Source of the DNA: Acanthochromis polyacanthus
Lineage: Eukaryota > Chordata > Actinopteri > Pomacentridae
NCBI RefSeq assembly: GCF_021347895.1
Contig: NC_067115.1
Span: forward strand, 10,316,064-10,380,063
Reading direction: 5' to 3'
DNA: 64,000 bases
Of this stretch, positions 32,801-45,293 are shown piece after piece. The notes under the pieces are model-generated. The model had not been told where the DNA came from. It did no database searches and worked only from the letters and a program-made list of their open reading frames with translations. How positions within the stretch are numbered: the first letter of the stretch is position 1; the number at the start of each line of letters is the position of its first letter. The position numbers and the translations under genes are program-made.

Positions 32801-35800
32801 AAAATCTGATGATGTGTCTGTTTTTACAGTTTCTGGCTCTGACAAATACTGTCCTTTTGGTGATTTTTTTTAAGACAGCACACATTCTAGACTTGCAAAC
32901 AGGTTAGGGGGTTAAAGAGGTTTAGCTTTTACTAAAATAAACACAGACAAACAGATGAGACTTGATATCTAAAATTACACAGAATGTGTGAAAAAATGAC
33001 CAGGAATAAGGACGAGTGTATGATTTAAGTGCTTTTATCATCATGGCTCACTGAACTTGCCTTATATCTGTTACTAGAAGCATCTGAGCCTACAGTTCTT
33101 GGTGATGTGGTGTCAGACAGTGTTCAGTGTAAAGGGAATCTACCTTGGGCTAGTATGTTCCACTGCATCACCCTGATGGGGCTGCTGGAGGTGCTGTCTC
33201 CATCACTCAGGCAGATGAGCTTCCTGTGGAAGCGAGCTGGTCGATCCCTGAGGGCCTCCTGACACTGTCGAAGCAGATCCACTGGATCAGGGCGACATAA
33301 AGGAGACCCTGTCTGCTCCTGCAAGGCAACGTGATGTTTACGTTTAGACATTTATCCACATGAAATCACTTCCTTAAGGTAAATGTAGTCAGAACAGAAG
33401 AGAAAGGGCAACCTGGCAGAAATCTGGATCCAGGTTTGTGTTTGCAGGCTGGTGAGGGTCCAGGTGGGAGGGAGGGAGGGGCAAAGGAGAGCTGGTGCTG
33501 CTGAGGGTCTGAGTCAGGGTTCTGTACAGCCGGGTGGCTCCTCCACCCATCGGACACACTGTGAGGAGGAAAAACAGGGATTATGAGGCAGTGATAGGAT
33601 GGAGAAAATTCAACAGTCAATGATGATACTACATCAGCGTTAATAACTGAAGCGAACACACATCTGTGTTTTTATTTCTATGGCAAACACAGCCTCTGGT
33701 GAGCAGGTGGTGCCGTTTTCAAAATCCTTCCAAATGCTCAGATCGGATGATTTTTTTACTGTGAGGATATCACCACCTCAAACGTCACTGCTGCTTCATC
33801 ATTTGGAGCAGCATAATGGAGACAAATCCCTGCTTTTTAAACACTTACCAGATAACTAAAGTGTTTCTGATTTGACTCCCACAATGACAGTGAGGCTGCA
33901 GCTCTACTCACCTTTTATCCTCCTTCAACAACATCTGTTGGCTCACATGTGAGCTGAATCACTAAAGCGAGCTAAAAATAAGACTGTGCTTCCTAATTAC
34001 TACTAAAGAGTGATTTTAGCGGAGTGGATAACACATTGTTTGCCACATCTCATCTTGATCTTTACTATGTATCAGTTCAAACCTGAAATTGCAAGAAATA
34101 TTTTTTCTTTTCAAGGGCAATGGCAATATTAATATGTATCAAGCGTCACGAATGCACGTGATCCTTTTTTGAGATTAAAAAAGGATCACAATAAGAAAAC
34201 AAATATAAATGAGCCAAAAAAGTTCCCACTGATATAAAAGCTATTTTCTTAAAAGCAAAGAACATCAAAAAAAAGAAAAAACAGATAAATGTGAGAGCCC
34301 AGATGGAAAAAGTACTCAGAACCTAGTCACCAGCTGACCTGAGATGGCCTGTGAGCTCATATGGGGTAAGCAGATCTGATACTGTGAATTAATATCAACG
34401 CGAAAACAAGTTGTAAAGGCTGGCATTACTGTTACAGCGTAAGTGCAACATACAGCTGCTTGTTTACAGTCCAGCAGACAGGGGCTACTTTGTTATTTAT
34501 GTGGATCAGAGGTCTTTAAGGGTCCTAGCATCTGGGATTCATCCTTGGACCTGTATGGGTTCCTGGTTGGGTCCTGTTACCTTCCATCTCTTTTTAACTG
34601 GACCCAACCACAACCCGACTAACCACATAAATTGTAGGTTCAAATTCACAGTTTATGTGGTAGTCGGGTCCTGGTTGGGTCCTGTTACTTTCCAAGATTT
34701 AACGTTTGACTACATGTAGGCCTAATACTGCATTCAATGGCAACTTGAACATACAACAAGTATTATTTATCTGCTTTCAAAGTCTGTATCACGTTTGCAA
34801 GTACAAAAGGGTCCACTAGGGTCTACGTGACGCAAATTCTGACATCAAAGTTCCAAGAACTGCTAAAATTTTTTAAAGTCATACTTCTGCTTTCACCACG
34901 GACATAAAGTTTTGTGTATTTGACTAATGTGCAGATGTGTAGAAATTAGGCAAACCAGCTTTAACAAGAAGTTTTTGTCAGACGATTACTTTTTAAGATT
35001 ACATCAGATGTTTTTGCTGAACACTTCTGTGTGTCTGTTGTTTCTGGACACTAGATGAATGCACATCCAATATTCACACTGTTTTACTGTTTTAGTTGTG
35101 TTTTGATACAGCTGCTAAATGTTACACTGTATTCTACTGCTAATACCAGCTCACTACTCTGTTACAAATAAACTTTCAGCATTGAAAATCTAACTGGTAT
35201 TCATACTTTAATGTATAAGCAGAATTTCACTGTCGCAGTTGATTGAACGAGAGGTCATTTCAAACTATTTTATCCAAAACCAGTGCAACTGATAATTATT
35301 TTCAATATGGATTATTATTACTGATTAAGTCAGAGAGGCCAGACTGAGATGGTTCGGACATGTCCAGAGGAGAGAGAGTGAATATATTGGTAGAAGGATG
35401 CTGAGTTTCCTACTGCCAGGCAGGAGGCCTAGAGGCAGACCAAAGAGGAGGTTTATGGATGTGGTTAACCCGTTGCGCTTCACCGGCCCGCCCGCGAGAC
35501 ACTGTGAGATCTGCATAAGCATTTCTTTAAATGTCTGAAGCTGCAAACGCGATTATACAAACACTATACACCCATGGAAAGCTTAGATTCTCATGAATCC
35601 GCCGGTAAAAACCACTTTCAGATGTGATTACCACAGCGGGTAATATAAACACATTTCTCCAACAAACAACAAATAACATAAACAGCACAACTTACCTTTG
35701 AAGGCTCATAACGAGTCACAGATGAAAATATTCCACAAAAAACAGCCATAATCCAACCTTGGACATCCAGACAAAACAAGCCAGTAAAATACTTTGTCCA

Positions 35801-37626
35801 AAACGTGTCTTGAAATCAGTAAACAATCCACAAATAGCTAGTTTTCGTGAACGTGCACCTCGCGCTGCGCGTCCCATATTTGGGATAGGCTACAGCACCC
35901 CCGCAACCCTAGTGAGGATAAAGCGGTGTATAAACAATGGATGGATGGATATTAGCGAACTTCAGTAGAAATTTCAGGCGGAATTGACTGCAGTGTATAG
36001 GGCTACAGAGGACATGAAGGTAGGTGGTGTGAGAGAAGAAAATGCAGCAGACAGGGTTAGATGGAGGCAATTGATTCGCTGTGGCGACCCCCGAAGGGAA
36101 AAGCCGAAAGGAAAAGACTAAGATTACTGATTTTTTTCTTCATTAATCAATTGACTGCTTGGTCTCTAAAATATCTGAAAATAATGAGAAGGTACTAAAA
36201 TAGCAGATTTTCTGCCAATTAGTGAACTGATTATTTGACTAATGATTTCAGGTTGTATGAACCATTGATTAGTTTAATTACCTACAAAGTATCCTGTTTT
36301 GTAAGCTCTTCATACATTTTGTGTGCAAAAGTGTACATGCAGTGAAATACTTCCCTCTTAGATGCAGTTAAAGGAGTAGAAGAAGAAAGTGCCATCAAAA
36401 GAAAAGATAGGTGCATATACCTCAAATCTGTACTACATGAGTAAATGTGTTTAGTGACATTCCACCACTGCAGCAGTGAGAACGAATCAAACAATGAGCT
36501 TAAAGTGAAAAAGAGCTACAACTGCATAAAGCTAAGGGGAGCTGCAGAGATGGATTATTTTTATATATTGATCAGGGTTTACAAGCAACACCTTCCACAT
36601 ATGCAGTGATCTGATCCATTAATGATCTTAAAATTTTATTATAGCGACTTTAAAATTATTCCTATCGTTGGTCTTTTCAATACAACAGCACTGAAAGGAG
36701 GCAACTTTCAATTTTAAATCATAGGTTGCAGAGGCCACACCCTGCTGGATAATAAGCACCGTGGCATGTGTTCACATAAACACACACATGCACAGACACC
36801 ATCTGTTCGTCTACTTTGTACCTCCATGACTATTTAACATGGTGTCTGTGTTTGGCAACACTGAACTGCAGTAGGCCAAACTGAAGTGGGTCAAACTGAT
36901 TGTTTGTTTTGCCAACAGACATTAGGTCTATGCAAATCCAAAAGCTGCAGTTGCTAAATAATATTAATTACACTATTGTTTTAAATGCAATGCTAACTGT
37001 TTTCCTTTGCAGCAAGATAACTGCAACAACAACAACCAAATGTTTGTGTAATTTAAGTCAGATTTGAGCTTAAATGTTCTAAAAGCAGGAGTACTTTAAT
37101 CAATTATGTTCCAGTTCATTGCTTGCTGCAGACACATTAAATCAAAAACTGAGTCTTTCGGATCTGTATAAAAATGTTGAGTGCTAATATGTACAGAACT
37201 GAGTGACCTCTGCACTATCAAACAAATCCGGGTTTCTCTCCTGGACCAGAACTATATGACTATAAAAGGATGTGATAGATATACTTTGACCACTGGATGT
37301 TTAAGTTGTGTTCAGTACTCGTTTATACATTTAAAACTAAATCCAGTGCATTCAGATTAATCAGAACAGACATAGTCACTGTTTCACCTGATATGTTATA
37401 ACAACACAAACATGGTTTATCTGCATACATGCCACCACAGCTAGTTTGGTAATTAGATTCCCACACTCTGCTCCATTGCACCATCAGATATGCAGAACTT
37501 CGACACCTTCATTCTCTGATAGGCTTTGGTAAAATGACACCAGTGTATATATAGTCTACTAAGCATCCAAACATCCAACATCTACAATAAGAAAAAGAAT
37601 AGCTGCCTCTTACCCATAGTCTCCAT
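29336..37626 (-). CDS. noct: noct, nocturnin (NADPH 2'-phosphatase of the EEP family), 395 aa
   Basis: Coding exons in order of translation: 37626-37614, 33558-33413, 33318-33144, 30265-29934 and 29857-29336. All are GT/AG with matching phase. The first is short (13 coding nt, METM plus one base) and is the least certain. The second gives CPMGGGATRLYRTLTQTL, equivalent to the MGTGTSRLYSALAKTL segment of human NOCT where the cytoplasmic form starts. The endonuclease/exonuclease/phosphatase fold follows, with RVMQWNILAQALGEG, LCLQEVDHYYDTFQP (metal-binding Glu about 153), CGDFNA and SDHL. Nocturnin is a circadian metabolic enzyme that dephosphorylates NADP(H); it was earlier called a deadenylase. 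No mitochondrial targeting exon of the human type was found. It converges with elf2, as in human. Confidence 0.96.
29934..30265 (-). CDS. noct: noct exon with QEVDHYYD catalytic motif
   Basis: The acceptor CTCCTTCAG is followed by ALGEGLDSFVQCPLEAL. The exon contains ILEEILTYRPHILCLQEVDH, with the conserved metal-binding Glu, and WSPCLDVEGNNGPDGCALFF. It ends at TNQ before CAA|GTGGGT. Confidence 0.97.
30865..31395. mobile_element. piggyBac-like MITE, copy 1
   Basis: This non-coding element of roughly 530 bp shares an extended, clearly homologous body with the copy at 35469-36002, for example AACGCGATTATACAAACACT and AAAGCTTAGATTCTCATGAA. The right end reads TTTAAGCTTCAGTCAATTCC in complement and abuts TTAA at 31396-31399. 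The left end carries the matching TTTAAGCTTCAG but its terminal bases are eroded. TTAA with CCC/GGG ends suggests the piggyBac type. A short GGATGGAT-type SINE tail interrupts it near 31072. Confidence 0.6.
32600..32920. repeat. Dispersed repeat related to 2009-2660
   Basis: Words such as ACTGTTTGTCACAGCTGAATCAGTCATGG, TTTACAGTTTCTGGCTCTGA and TTTTTTTAAGACA recur in the same order in the mgarp intron at 2026-2610. A partial third copy is at 56993-57066. The class is unknown. Only the mgarp copy carries the long inverted repeat. Confidence 0.6.
33144..33318 (-). CDS. noct: noct third coding exon
   Basis: The acceptor TTGCCTTGCAG is followed by EQTGSPLCRPDPVDLL. It ends RVMQWNILAQ plus one base at CAAG|GTAGAT. 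The MQWNILAQ stretch opens the catalytic fold. Confidence 0.96.
33413..33558 (-). CDS. noct: noct second coding exon
   Basis: Acceptor CCTCCTCACAG, donor GCCAG|GTTGCC. After completing the split codon it reads CPMGGGATRLYRTLTQTLSS, then a Pro/Ser-rich linker. The internal ATG (MGGG) corresponds to the known alternative start of mammalian nocturnin. Confidence 0.93.
34602..34681. repeat. Inverted repeat with about 29-bp arms
   Basis: ACCCAACCACAACCCGACTA with CCACATAAA at 34602-34631 pairs with TTTATGTGGTAGTCGGGTCC and GGTTGGGT at 34653-34681. CCTGGTTGGGTCCTGTTAC occurs both before it (34562) and at its end (34669), suggesting a small MITE or tandem remnant. Confidence 0.65.
35327..36122 (+). 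mobile_element. 5'-truncated non-LTR retrotransposon (LINE) 3' end
   Basis: The reading KVREARLRWFGHVQRRESEY followed by IGRRMLSFLLPGRRPRGRPK matches the C-terminus of the LINE at 57067-58363. After a MITE interruption (35469-36002) it resumes at EDMKVGGVREEN and ends WRQLIRCGDP, then GGAAAAGCCGAAAGGAAAAG. Direct repeats ATTACTGATT at 35317-35326 and 36123-36132 flank it. Confidence 0.85.
35469..36002. mobile_element. piggyBac-like MITE, copy 2, inserted in the LINE
   Basis: Starts CCCGTTGCGCTTCACCGG directly after TTAA (35465-35468) of the LINE and ends TATAGGG before the LINE resumes. The second TTAA has decayed to CTAC at 36003-36006. The body matches copy 1 at 30865-31395. A 5'-truncated SINE 3' end with a GGATGGATGGAT tail is inserted at about 35880-35951. 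Confidence 0.65.
37614..37626 (-). CDS. noct: Candidate noct first coding exon (METM plus one base)
   Basis: On the minus strand, CAGTGATGGAGACTATGG meets a consensus donor GTAAGA. The ATG is the first in the preceding roughly 115 bases and has G at -3 and +4. Its phase fits the second exon, giving METMVCPMGGG. It is predicted from splice and start signals only. An unseen upstream exon encoding a targeting peptide is possible. Confidence 0.5.
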
Positions 37627-37699
37627 CACTGTCCACTTCAGTAAAATGTCCTGTCTTCTTTTATTTTTAGCTGTCAGCGATTTGAAGCTAAGTGTTTTC

Positions 37700-37830
37700 A
37701 CTACGTCAGAAAACAGTAACAGATGTGTTGTCTGTGTGTGAATGCAGAAATCTGACTTCTCACTGCTGCCTATAAAGCCTCAGGGAGGAAGAGAGAGGGA
37801 GAGAGAGATTAGGAAGCATAGACGTCACCA
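37700..37830 (-). promoter_or_regulatory. noct: Candidate noct promoter with CRE-like sites
   Basis: Upstream of the candidate first exon, on the minus strand, are TGACGTAG (37701-37708) and TGACGTCT (37820-37827). These are one- or two-base variants of the CRE palindrome. cAMP/CREB control of nocturnin is known from vertebrate retina; use of these sites is inference. Confidence 0.4.
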
Positions 37831-38379
37831 GGCCATATGGAGTATTACAGGTCATGTGGTGGTGAGGGAGAGAGGGATACACTGCGCAATCCAAACCGCT
37901 GCTTTCAACACAAGTTGGCTTTGTGGCAGACAAATGACTGACAGATTCATTATACTGACTTGGCACGCCCTCGCTTTAATACTGAGCTTCACATCCTCGC
38001 AAGAGCACTCTGAAATGGAAGGACAAAGCAGAGGATAGGTAATTTTATAAGGTTTAGTATGTTAATGATTTCTACTCATTCGCTACATAACAGTCAGTGC
38101 ATGAGTGAATGTGCATGTGAGGGTTTTGCAACAATTACTTCCCCAGTCTGCATGGTGTAACAGCACCCACGTTGGTCTGATTACATTTTACTAACATCAC
38201 GACAGTGTTATTTTCCGTGTAGTATACTGTAGTTTTCCAAATTCATAAAACAAAACTTACTAATATCCTGGTTTGGAATCAAAGCTGGTCATTTTATCTA
38301 CAGTTTGAATAAGAATAATGGCCACAACACTGAGGGCATAAAATTTTAGACATTTATAAAAGGATAAATATAACAAATA

Positions 38380-38607
38380 CACTACCAGTCAAAAGTCTGG
38401 ACACACCTTCTCATTCAGTGGTTTATCTTTGATTATTTTCTACATTGTAGATTAATACTGAAGACATCAAAACTATAAAAGAATATATATGGAATTATGT
38501 TATAAACAAAAGTGTTAATCTTCAGTATTAATCTACAATGTAGAAAATAATGCAAATAAATCAAAAGCATTGAATGAGAAGGTGTGTCTAAACTTTTGAC
38601 TGGTATG
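38380..38607. mobile_element. Tc1/mariner MITE, 228 bp
   Basis: The ends CACTACCAGTCAAAAGTCTG and its near-complement (CAAACTTTTGACTGGTATG-like) abut TA on both sides (38378-38379 and 38608-38609). Subterminal CTACATTGTAGATTAATACT recurs inverted at 38524. It is non-coding and a familiar fish Tc1-derived type. Confidence 0.9.
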
Positions 38608-38689
38608 TATATTAGGCTGTATCGTGACAAATAGGAAAATCTTTACATTTATGAAACAGCACTCCTGCTGTTTTCCACAGTCTCTGCAC

Positions 38690-39180
38690 TTGGCCTCTGA
38701 ACTACCATGTGCCTTATGCAACAAGAGAGAATGAGATGAGTGATGAGAAACTGTCAGCACTGTCAGTGAGTGAGCGGTGGAAGACCCTTCATTAACACAA
38801 CATGAAGGTTGTTCGATAGTTTTATTTAAATGCACTGGGTGCAAACTATGCAGGGACGCATTCAAGAGGGGGCAAGGGGTCCACATTCAGATCTGATAGG
38901 TTGAGTTCATTCACTGAAACTCCACTGTCCAAATTTCAGTTAAAGCAAATAGGGTGTTCTAGTGGAAGTGAAAGCATTTTGATGACTATTTTGGCACACG
39001 TCCACAGGATATATCAATTTAATGCTGCCCATTTATTGTCTATTTAACAACACTACAATGCATTCTGCTTTCACTTTGAGAGATGAGGCATTGCTTTGCT
39101 TGGTCCTCATTAACATACCATATCCTGTTCAACGATGGAGAATGAGATGAGTGAAGAGAAGCTGACAGCACTGCGAGTTT
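38690..39180. repeat. Diverged direct duplication, spacing about 412 bp
   Basis: GAGAATGAGATGAGTGATGAG with CTGTCAGCACTG near 38725-38765 recurs as GAGAATGAGATGAGTGAAGAG with CTGACAGCACTG near 39138-39175, with similar upstream context. Class unknown. Confidence 0.5.
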
Positions 39181-42100
39181 TAACCAAAGTGACACACATC
39201 TACTCTCAGACGTATGTCGCTTTGGATAAAAACGTCTGCTAAATGAAACTGTAGAATTGTAGAATATACACAAAGTTGACGTCTAGGTTACTTTATACAA
39301 ATCAGTAGCATTGAGTATGATCTGACAGCTCTGGAAACATAAGAAAAGCTTTTAAATCAAGAATTGTTCATTTTAAATGAAGACAGATTCAGCAACCACA
39401 TGGCTTATTCACACCTTGAATGTTTCAAAAACACATTTTGGTGAACTGTTTTGGCATTAAAGAGAGAGTTTACAAGCCAGTTGCCATGTTTGTCCAGTTT
39501 GAAATCCAGGAGCAGGCAGCCTCTGAGTTAAGTGTCATCCAATCAGATGCAGCCAACAGCCATAAAAGCTTGAAGCATGTGTTGGTTTTTGTTGGAAGCA
39601 GCTGTTAATCATCCATTGTGACATGGTTGAATGTGAGCATCAAGTGTCCGATGTTAGGAAGCATTGTGATGCATTGCATCTATAAATGCTCCTTCAGACA
39701 CAAACCATAAGGACTTCAGATAGCAGCAGCCAATCTGCCATGTGTCCCATTAGACAGCACGGGACACACAGGCTTCATTCAGAGATCTATAAAACTAAAC
39801 TATATTAGTGCAGTATGTCAGAAAAAACGTCCCACTATATAATGTGTCAAATACAGTATGCCAAAAATACCTTGAACTTTGGCAACCCAAAGTAACAAAA
39901 TGTTAAATGCGCCTGCAGGACCAGTAACATTCACTAAAAAACGAACCATATATATCATTGTGACTTCTTAACTCTCACCATGTTGCCCATTACGTAAGCA
40001 GTAATGGGCAACCTTCAATCAACAATCATTTAATCAGTAACACAAAATGAACTCAGTGATATCATTGCAAGCACTGAAACAGGTCACGCAATCACTCAAC
40101 ACAAATCGCTCCAGTAGTGTAGATTATCAGACACAAGGCCATGGCCATGCTGTCCTAGCACGCTGGCTATTATGCATTAAGCATCAAAGACTTTTTCATG
40201 GTGGCCACGTCCTAACTAAACTCCAACAATGCTGTCCGTTTGCCTACACAGAACTGCTGGTAGTCTGTGTGACCACTTCCTCAACTCGCTACAGTGTCAC
40301 AATAAGAGGCTCCACCTGGTGGCACAACCAGGTGCTACAGCTATTGTACAACACATTTCCTAAGATGCTTGTCCTCTGTTTTTACCATATTTGGTAATAT
40401 ACTTTTGATCGCTTAAAAAAAATTAACTCAAATCAACTAACACTTATCATTAACAATCTAAGTTATGACTTTTGTGTGCCACCCCAAGATATTCAGCGGC
40501 TAGCTTTCAAAAATAATATAACGAAAACACAAAGTTCTGCTGCATAAACCAAATCCAGGCCTGGTTCACTACAGCCCCCATAACAGGAGACTGTGGCCAG
40601 CAGGTACTGACATGTGCCCTTGTAAAAACACCTACAACTCTGGGTCTTTCACCACCTCTACCTAAACAACGCATCCTTGGTGGCCTGCTGTGAGGAGTGA
40701 CAGATTTTTCGTCAGGATGTGAGCAGAAACCTGTGCAGGGTCCTGGGCAGCTGCTATAAACTTTATGCAGTGCGATGGCTCTCAGTGCAGCTTCATGTTT
40801 TGCTTGCTTTCTTTATTATATATTTATGAAGGTGAGATCAACAGAATGCTAATAAAGACCTACATTTCATTTCTCTGCACTAAAAACATGTCAGCACATC
40901 AACGTGGATGCTTGAGTGACTACACAGAATCAAAATAAGGAATCATCATGAGTATTCTGCAGAGAGCTCTGTCTGAGCTACTGGTTGTGCTAGGAATACA
41001 TAAAAGACAAATTTCTGCACTTGTAGATACTCAAAGAATTCCCATGTTTTATGAGCAGAGACAAATCCATATCAGGCCTCTATCTGTAAATCCCCTTAAT
41101 CCAGCTGAATAGAGTCAAAGAGCGAGGAGTGTTTTCCTTTCCATGCTGTTGCTTTGACGTCAGTGTTCTGACGTACCGATTGGACAGCATTGTGATAAAA
41201 AACTGGAGGCTCTGCTGACCTGTGAGTGGTGACTCATGTCTGTAAGCTCAAGACCTCGACTTTTATCATGAGCGATATTTTATTTCTACAGTACGGAGGA
41301 TGTTTTGAAAGCAGCAAAACCACAAACTACTAACAGACTGAACCTTTGCTGATAATGTGCATGCATGCTACAGTGACTCACATCCTGTGGACAAAGTCTT
41401 GTGGCTCCAGGCAGAATGATTTATTTTAGTGGGGTGGTCGGGTGCACTGGGCTGTGTGTAGGAGATGTGATTGTTTGTAAATGTGTGTATACAGTATGTA
41501 TGAGTGAGTGAGAGTGTCACTGTATCCTTCAGTGGCACATTGACATTTCCACATTGAAGGTCAGCTGCTTCATTACAATATGCGAGTGGGTTTTGTGCAT
41601 GTGAGTGTGGGTCTGAGAGCAGCTGAAACGGCTTCACTGTGTCTATTTGTGACACATCTTTCCCTGCTGGCACTGCCATATACAGCAGATCATCATACAC
41701 ATTTGACAGATTTTTTCCTGATTGCTGATTTACTAATCATAGGAAAAAATACAGAAAAGTTATAATGTAAAATGCCACTCAATAAAATACAGGGCGAAAG
41801 TGCAAATGATGAATATATCTGTCATTTACAGGTAGCACTTAGTTTTACTTGTCAGAAATTTGTCATGTCATTTGCCCCGGATGGAGCTATAAGGATCAAG
41901 GAGTGACACCTAAACTAATAACACGTTTTACAAACGGCAAATAAGCAATAGTTTATTTATGATTTCAGTCAATGTGTGGTGATTTTTTTTCTAACTACAG
42001 AACTTATGGTACAAAAAAATGTGCCGTCATTTTGGTTGGCCACTTGTTGCCACATCTTGGTAGCTACTTTAATGATAGGTCTATGTATCGTCTAGTCATA

Positions 42101-43264
42101 GGAAGCACCCATGTGCACAACAATGCTAACATTCTTATGAGAGACAGCAAAGCCAAAATGTCTTGGTCATAAAAAACTTGATACAACCAGAAATATATTT
42201 ACAGATTTTTGCAGTTAAATCTGTATTCTGACAGCCTTGATTAGGCTCAAGGCTTAACAAATGATTTAACTGTAGCTTATAAACTGTTGACTCTCTGTGT
42301 GACAGTTCATCTGTGAAGTGTTAGATCCTGACCGATCCCTTCATTCATGTCAGGGATAATTTACAATATGAAGTAATTCACAAGGTTACTGCTGTTGTAC
42401 GTAAATGTATACAACTCTCTCTCTCTTTGGAGATGCTCATATGGATCCTGCTGCTGTCTGGTGTTGCAGGAAATTAATACATCCAGAGGAAAACCACTTA
42501 CAAAAAGCTGGAAGCAACAAACTAACCTTCAGCTCCTAATGTTTCGTTAAACTCATTACTTTTGAGCCTCGATAATCTGACCCGTTTGCCTCCATCATCC
42601 ATGAAGCTTTATGGTAAATTCGTTGGGGTTTAACTCAGCATACATGAATGGTGTTCTTGTGATTTGGAGAGGTCTGTGTACATGCTTCAACAACTAAATG
42701 CATTTACTCTGTGTCTTAAGCCTTACTCAACCATTCCACTAGCGTGAACAAACCAACACTACAGGGCTCCATCTGATAGGACTAATGTTTGCATGCTGAG
42801 TGTGAATGCATGATGTCTGTAAATAATATGATTTTTCTAGCAATGGTAGCATTTCAGAAAGTCATGTATGATTTCTTTAATGCGTATGTAAACTGAGCAA
42901 TGACGATGGAAATGTTTACGCCGCAAGAATAATCTATACTCGTCTGTAGCTGTCAGACATTTATCAGGTCCCATAGACACTACATTTTATAGTACTGCAA
43001 AATCCCCACTTCCTGGACTATTATCTTTGACACTACACATGTACCGTGAATATTTGCACATTTAAATGACTCATATTTGTACATCCTGGCACAAATTGTG
43101 AAGCGTCTTCTATCAAAAACAGTCACTTTTAATCTTCATGTACTGTATACATTTTCCTTGTTTTAAGTAATTTTCAAAATGTGTTCCTCAACTTGCAGTA
43201 CTTGTTTTTACTTTTCTCTCTCACCTTTTTTAGGACTCCGAAAACGAACATGGCAGAGTTATGT

Positions 43265-43635
43265 GACGATCAGGGTACATTTGTCTGTTTATCTGTGTGC
43301 AAACATTACTAAAAATGGACAAATGGATTTAGATGAAATTTTCGGGGAAAGTTAGAAATGACACAAAAACCAACTGATTAGATTTGGCAGTGATGCGGCT
43401 TTCTAGTCTGGATTTGTTAAAGATTTCTGTATTACTGCGAGATAGTGGCACTGCATCATATGACAACAAGTGAACAGTAATTCAGCTCCCTGTTGATGAT
43501 CACGATTGCGATCCTACTACAAATCCAACGTTGTGGACTTATCAGGACTTATCTGTCGTAAATCATACAACAACTGAGCAGCCTGGCAGAGCACTGCGCT
43601 CTCCAAGTGCTTTTCTTGTTGTCATTGTTATGCTA
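43265..43635 (+). repeat. Decayed interspersed repeat
   Basis: The sequence from GGATTTAGATGAAATTTTC to CTGCGCTCTCCAAGTGCTTT looks like a widely scattered repeat in fish and amphibian genomes. Class and ends are not determined. Confidence 0.35.
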
Positions 43636-45293
43636 ATTGCCAATTAACATGAAACACATGAGGTTTATGGTTTGCAGTATTTGCTCAAAAATCAAAGTGC
43701 TCAACAGTAATTTTACAAATTTGACCTGACAATGCTCTGTATCACCAAGGTGATAATCTATTGGAGGGGACGTGGGGTCTGAATTAAATTCGATGACAAC
43801 CCAACAACAATTCTGGCATATTTCTGTCTGGACCAAAGCTGTGAATTGGTATGGCTTGGGGGAAAAAAAAAAGTTTCACATAACTGAATGACTGTTAAGT
43901 TTGTTTACATTTGCCACACAATGTAAGTAAAGGCTGGGAGTGAAGCCAGAATCAGAATTACAGCGAGCAGTGCACTTAAAAATCCATTAAAGCCGGGTCT
44001 TACCTGTAAGAATCTTAGCGTATGTGTTAAGTCTCGCAGTAATACATGTGCAGACATACTAGCAAGTACATCAGTGTGATATTTTGGGCACCTTACGTGT
44101 AGTGTGTGACTTTACTCTTTGCCTTAAGACAGGCAGCTTCCTTCAGCTGTTAAACTGAGCAAACACAAACTACAATCCTGCTGATTACCGTCAAACGAGC
44201 TGTTAATCAGTGACAGTAAAGAAGACAGTGATAACTTGTTATCTGAAGATGTGACCCACATTAGCCTGATTTGATCACACACTGTGTCTTGCATTGTATT
44301 GTATTTTCAGAGCCCCAAAAAGCCCTTAGCTTGCAGTATTACCCAGACTGGTGCGTCAATGTTTTAGTCTGTGTTAAAAGTGGCATTTGTTTAAAAGTGT
44401 GAACAGTATGTGAGAATACAGAAAATCCATTTAAAATTGAACAAAAGCACTGGGCCATTGCAGAATATGATATCAGAACCGGCTATCCTTCCCATCTTAA
44501 GTCATTAAACATCTTCTTCATCCATCTTTTACACAGAGTTATTGGTTATTATAACAATATTTTTCTGTCAAAAACAAAGAAATAAAATTAAAGATTTCCT
44601 TGTCCTGCACTCTGGAAAATTAAGTCAGCCACACCTCTGATCTGCATTTTGGGTGGCAACACTGTTTTCTCTCATTTTTCAAAGCCATTAATGGTGTAAA
44701 ATTATATTAGCAGAATGTTACTATTTAAAAGTATTAGATACTTGATTGGTTCCTTTACTTTTTCTGAATTATGAAAGGACCTGGGACTCTTAGCTTTGAG
44801 AGGAAGATCTCCAAATCAGGGAGAGTCTGAACATAGTGCGTTTTGCATATTTCACCTGAATAATCAAGTTGTAATTGGTATTACACTGAAAAGATCAGTT
44901 ACAACTCAGAACACACAAAGCTAATTGGACTTGATCCATTAAAAACTTGTGCCTTAAAAACTTTTCACATCCCAAAGCGAAGCCGTTTTAAGCTCAGCTG
45001 ACTGTAAAACTACAAAACATTAAGAAAACAAACCAGGTTTTCCAATGATAAACAAACACATGTTCTTAAGCTGAACTTAAGTCACAATCATCAAGAATAT
45101 TTTCTTGCGACAAAAGCAACAAAATGTGCTGTACAAACTGTGCTTTGTGATGCAACATCTCAGAACAGAACAGCTTGTGTTTTGACATCAACCACAGCCC
45201 TGATATAGGAGATAAGCAGATACATTGAAACAGAGGGAATGCTAAAGATAGCAAACAGCTTCTAATATTTTCTGACCACACCATAAAACTAAA

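Larger units (their letters stand above)
30266..33143 (-). other. noct: noct intron with MITE-like repeats
   Basis: Contains a piggyBac-like MITE at about 30865-31395 and a dispersed repeat at about 32600-32920 related to that at 2009-2660. No exon was recognised. Confidence 0.6.
33559..37613 (-). other. noct: noct first intron with LINE, MITE and hairpin repeats
   Basis: Contents are a hairpin-forming repeat at 34602-34681 and a 5'-truncated LINE (35327-36122) interrupted by a piggyBac-like MITE. There are no further exons. The intron ends are set by the donor at 37614/37613 and the acceptor at 33558. Confidence 0.65.

Noticed and set aside
37765..37785. TATAAAG as a noct TATA box
   Set aside because: It reads TATAAA only on the plus strand, opposite to noct transcription.
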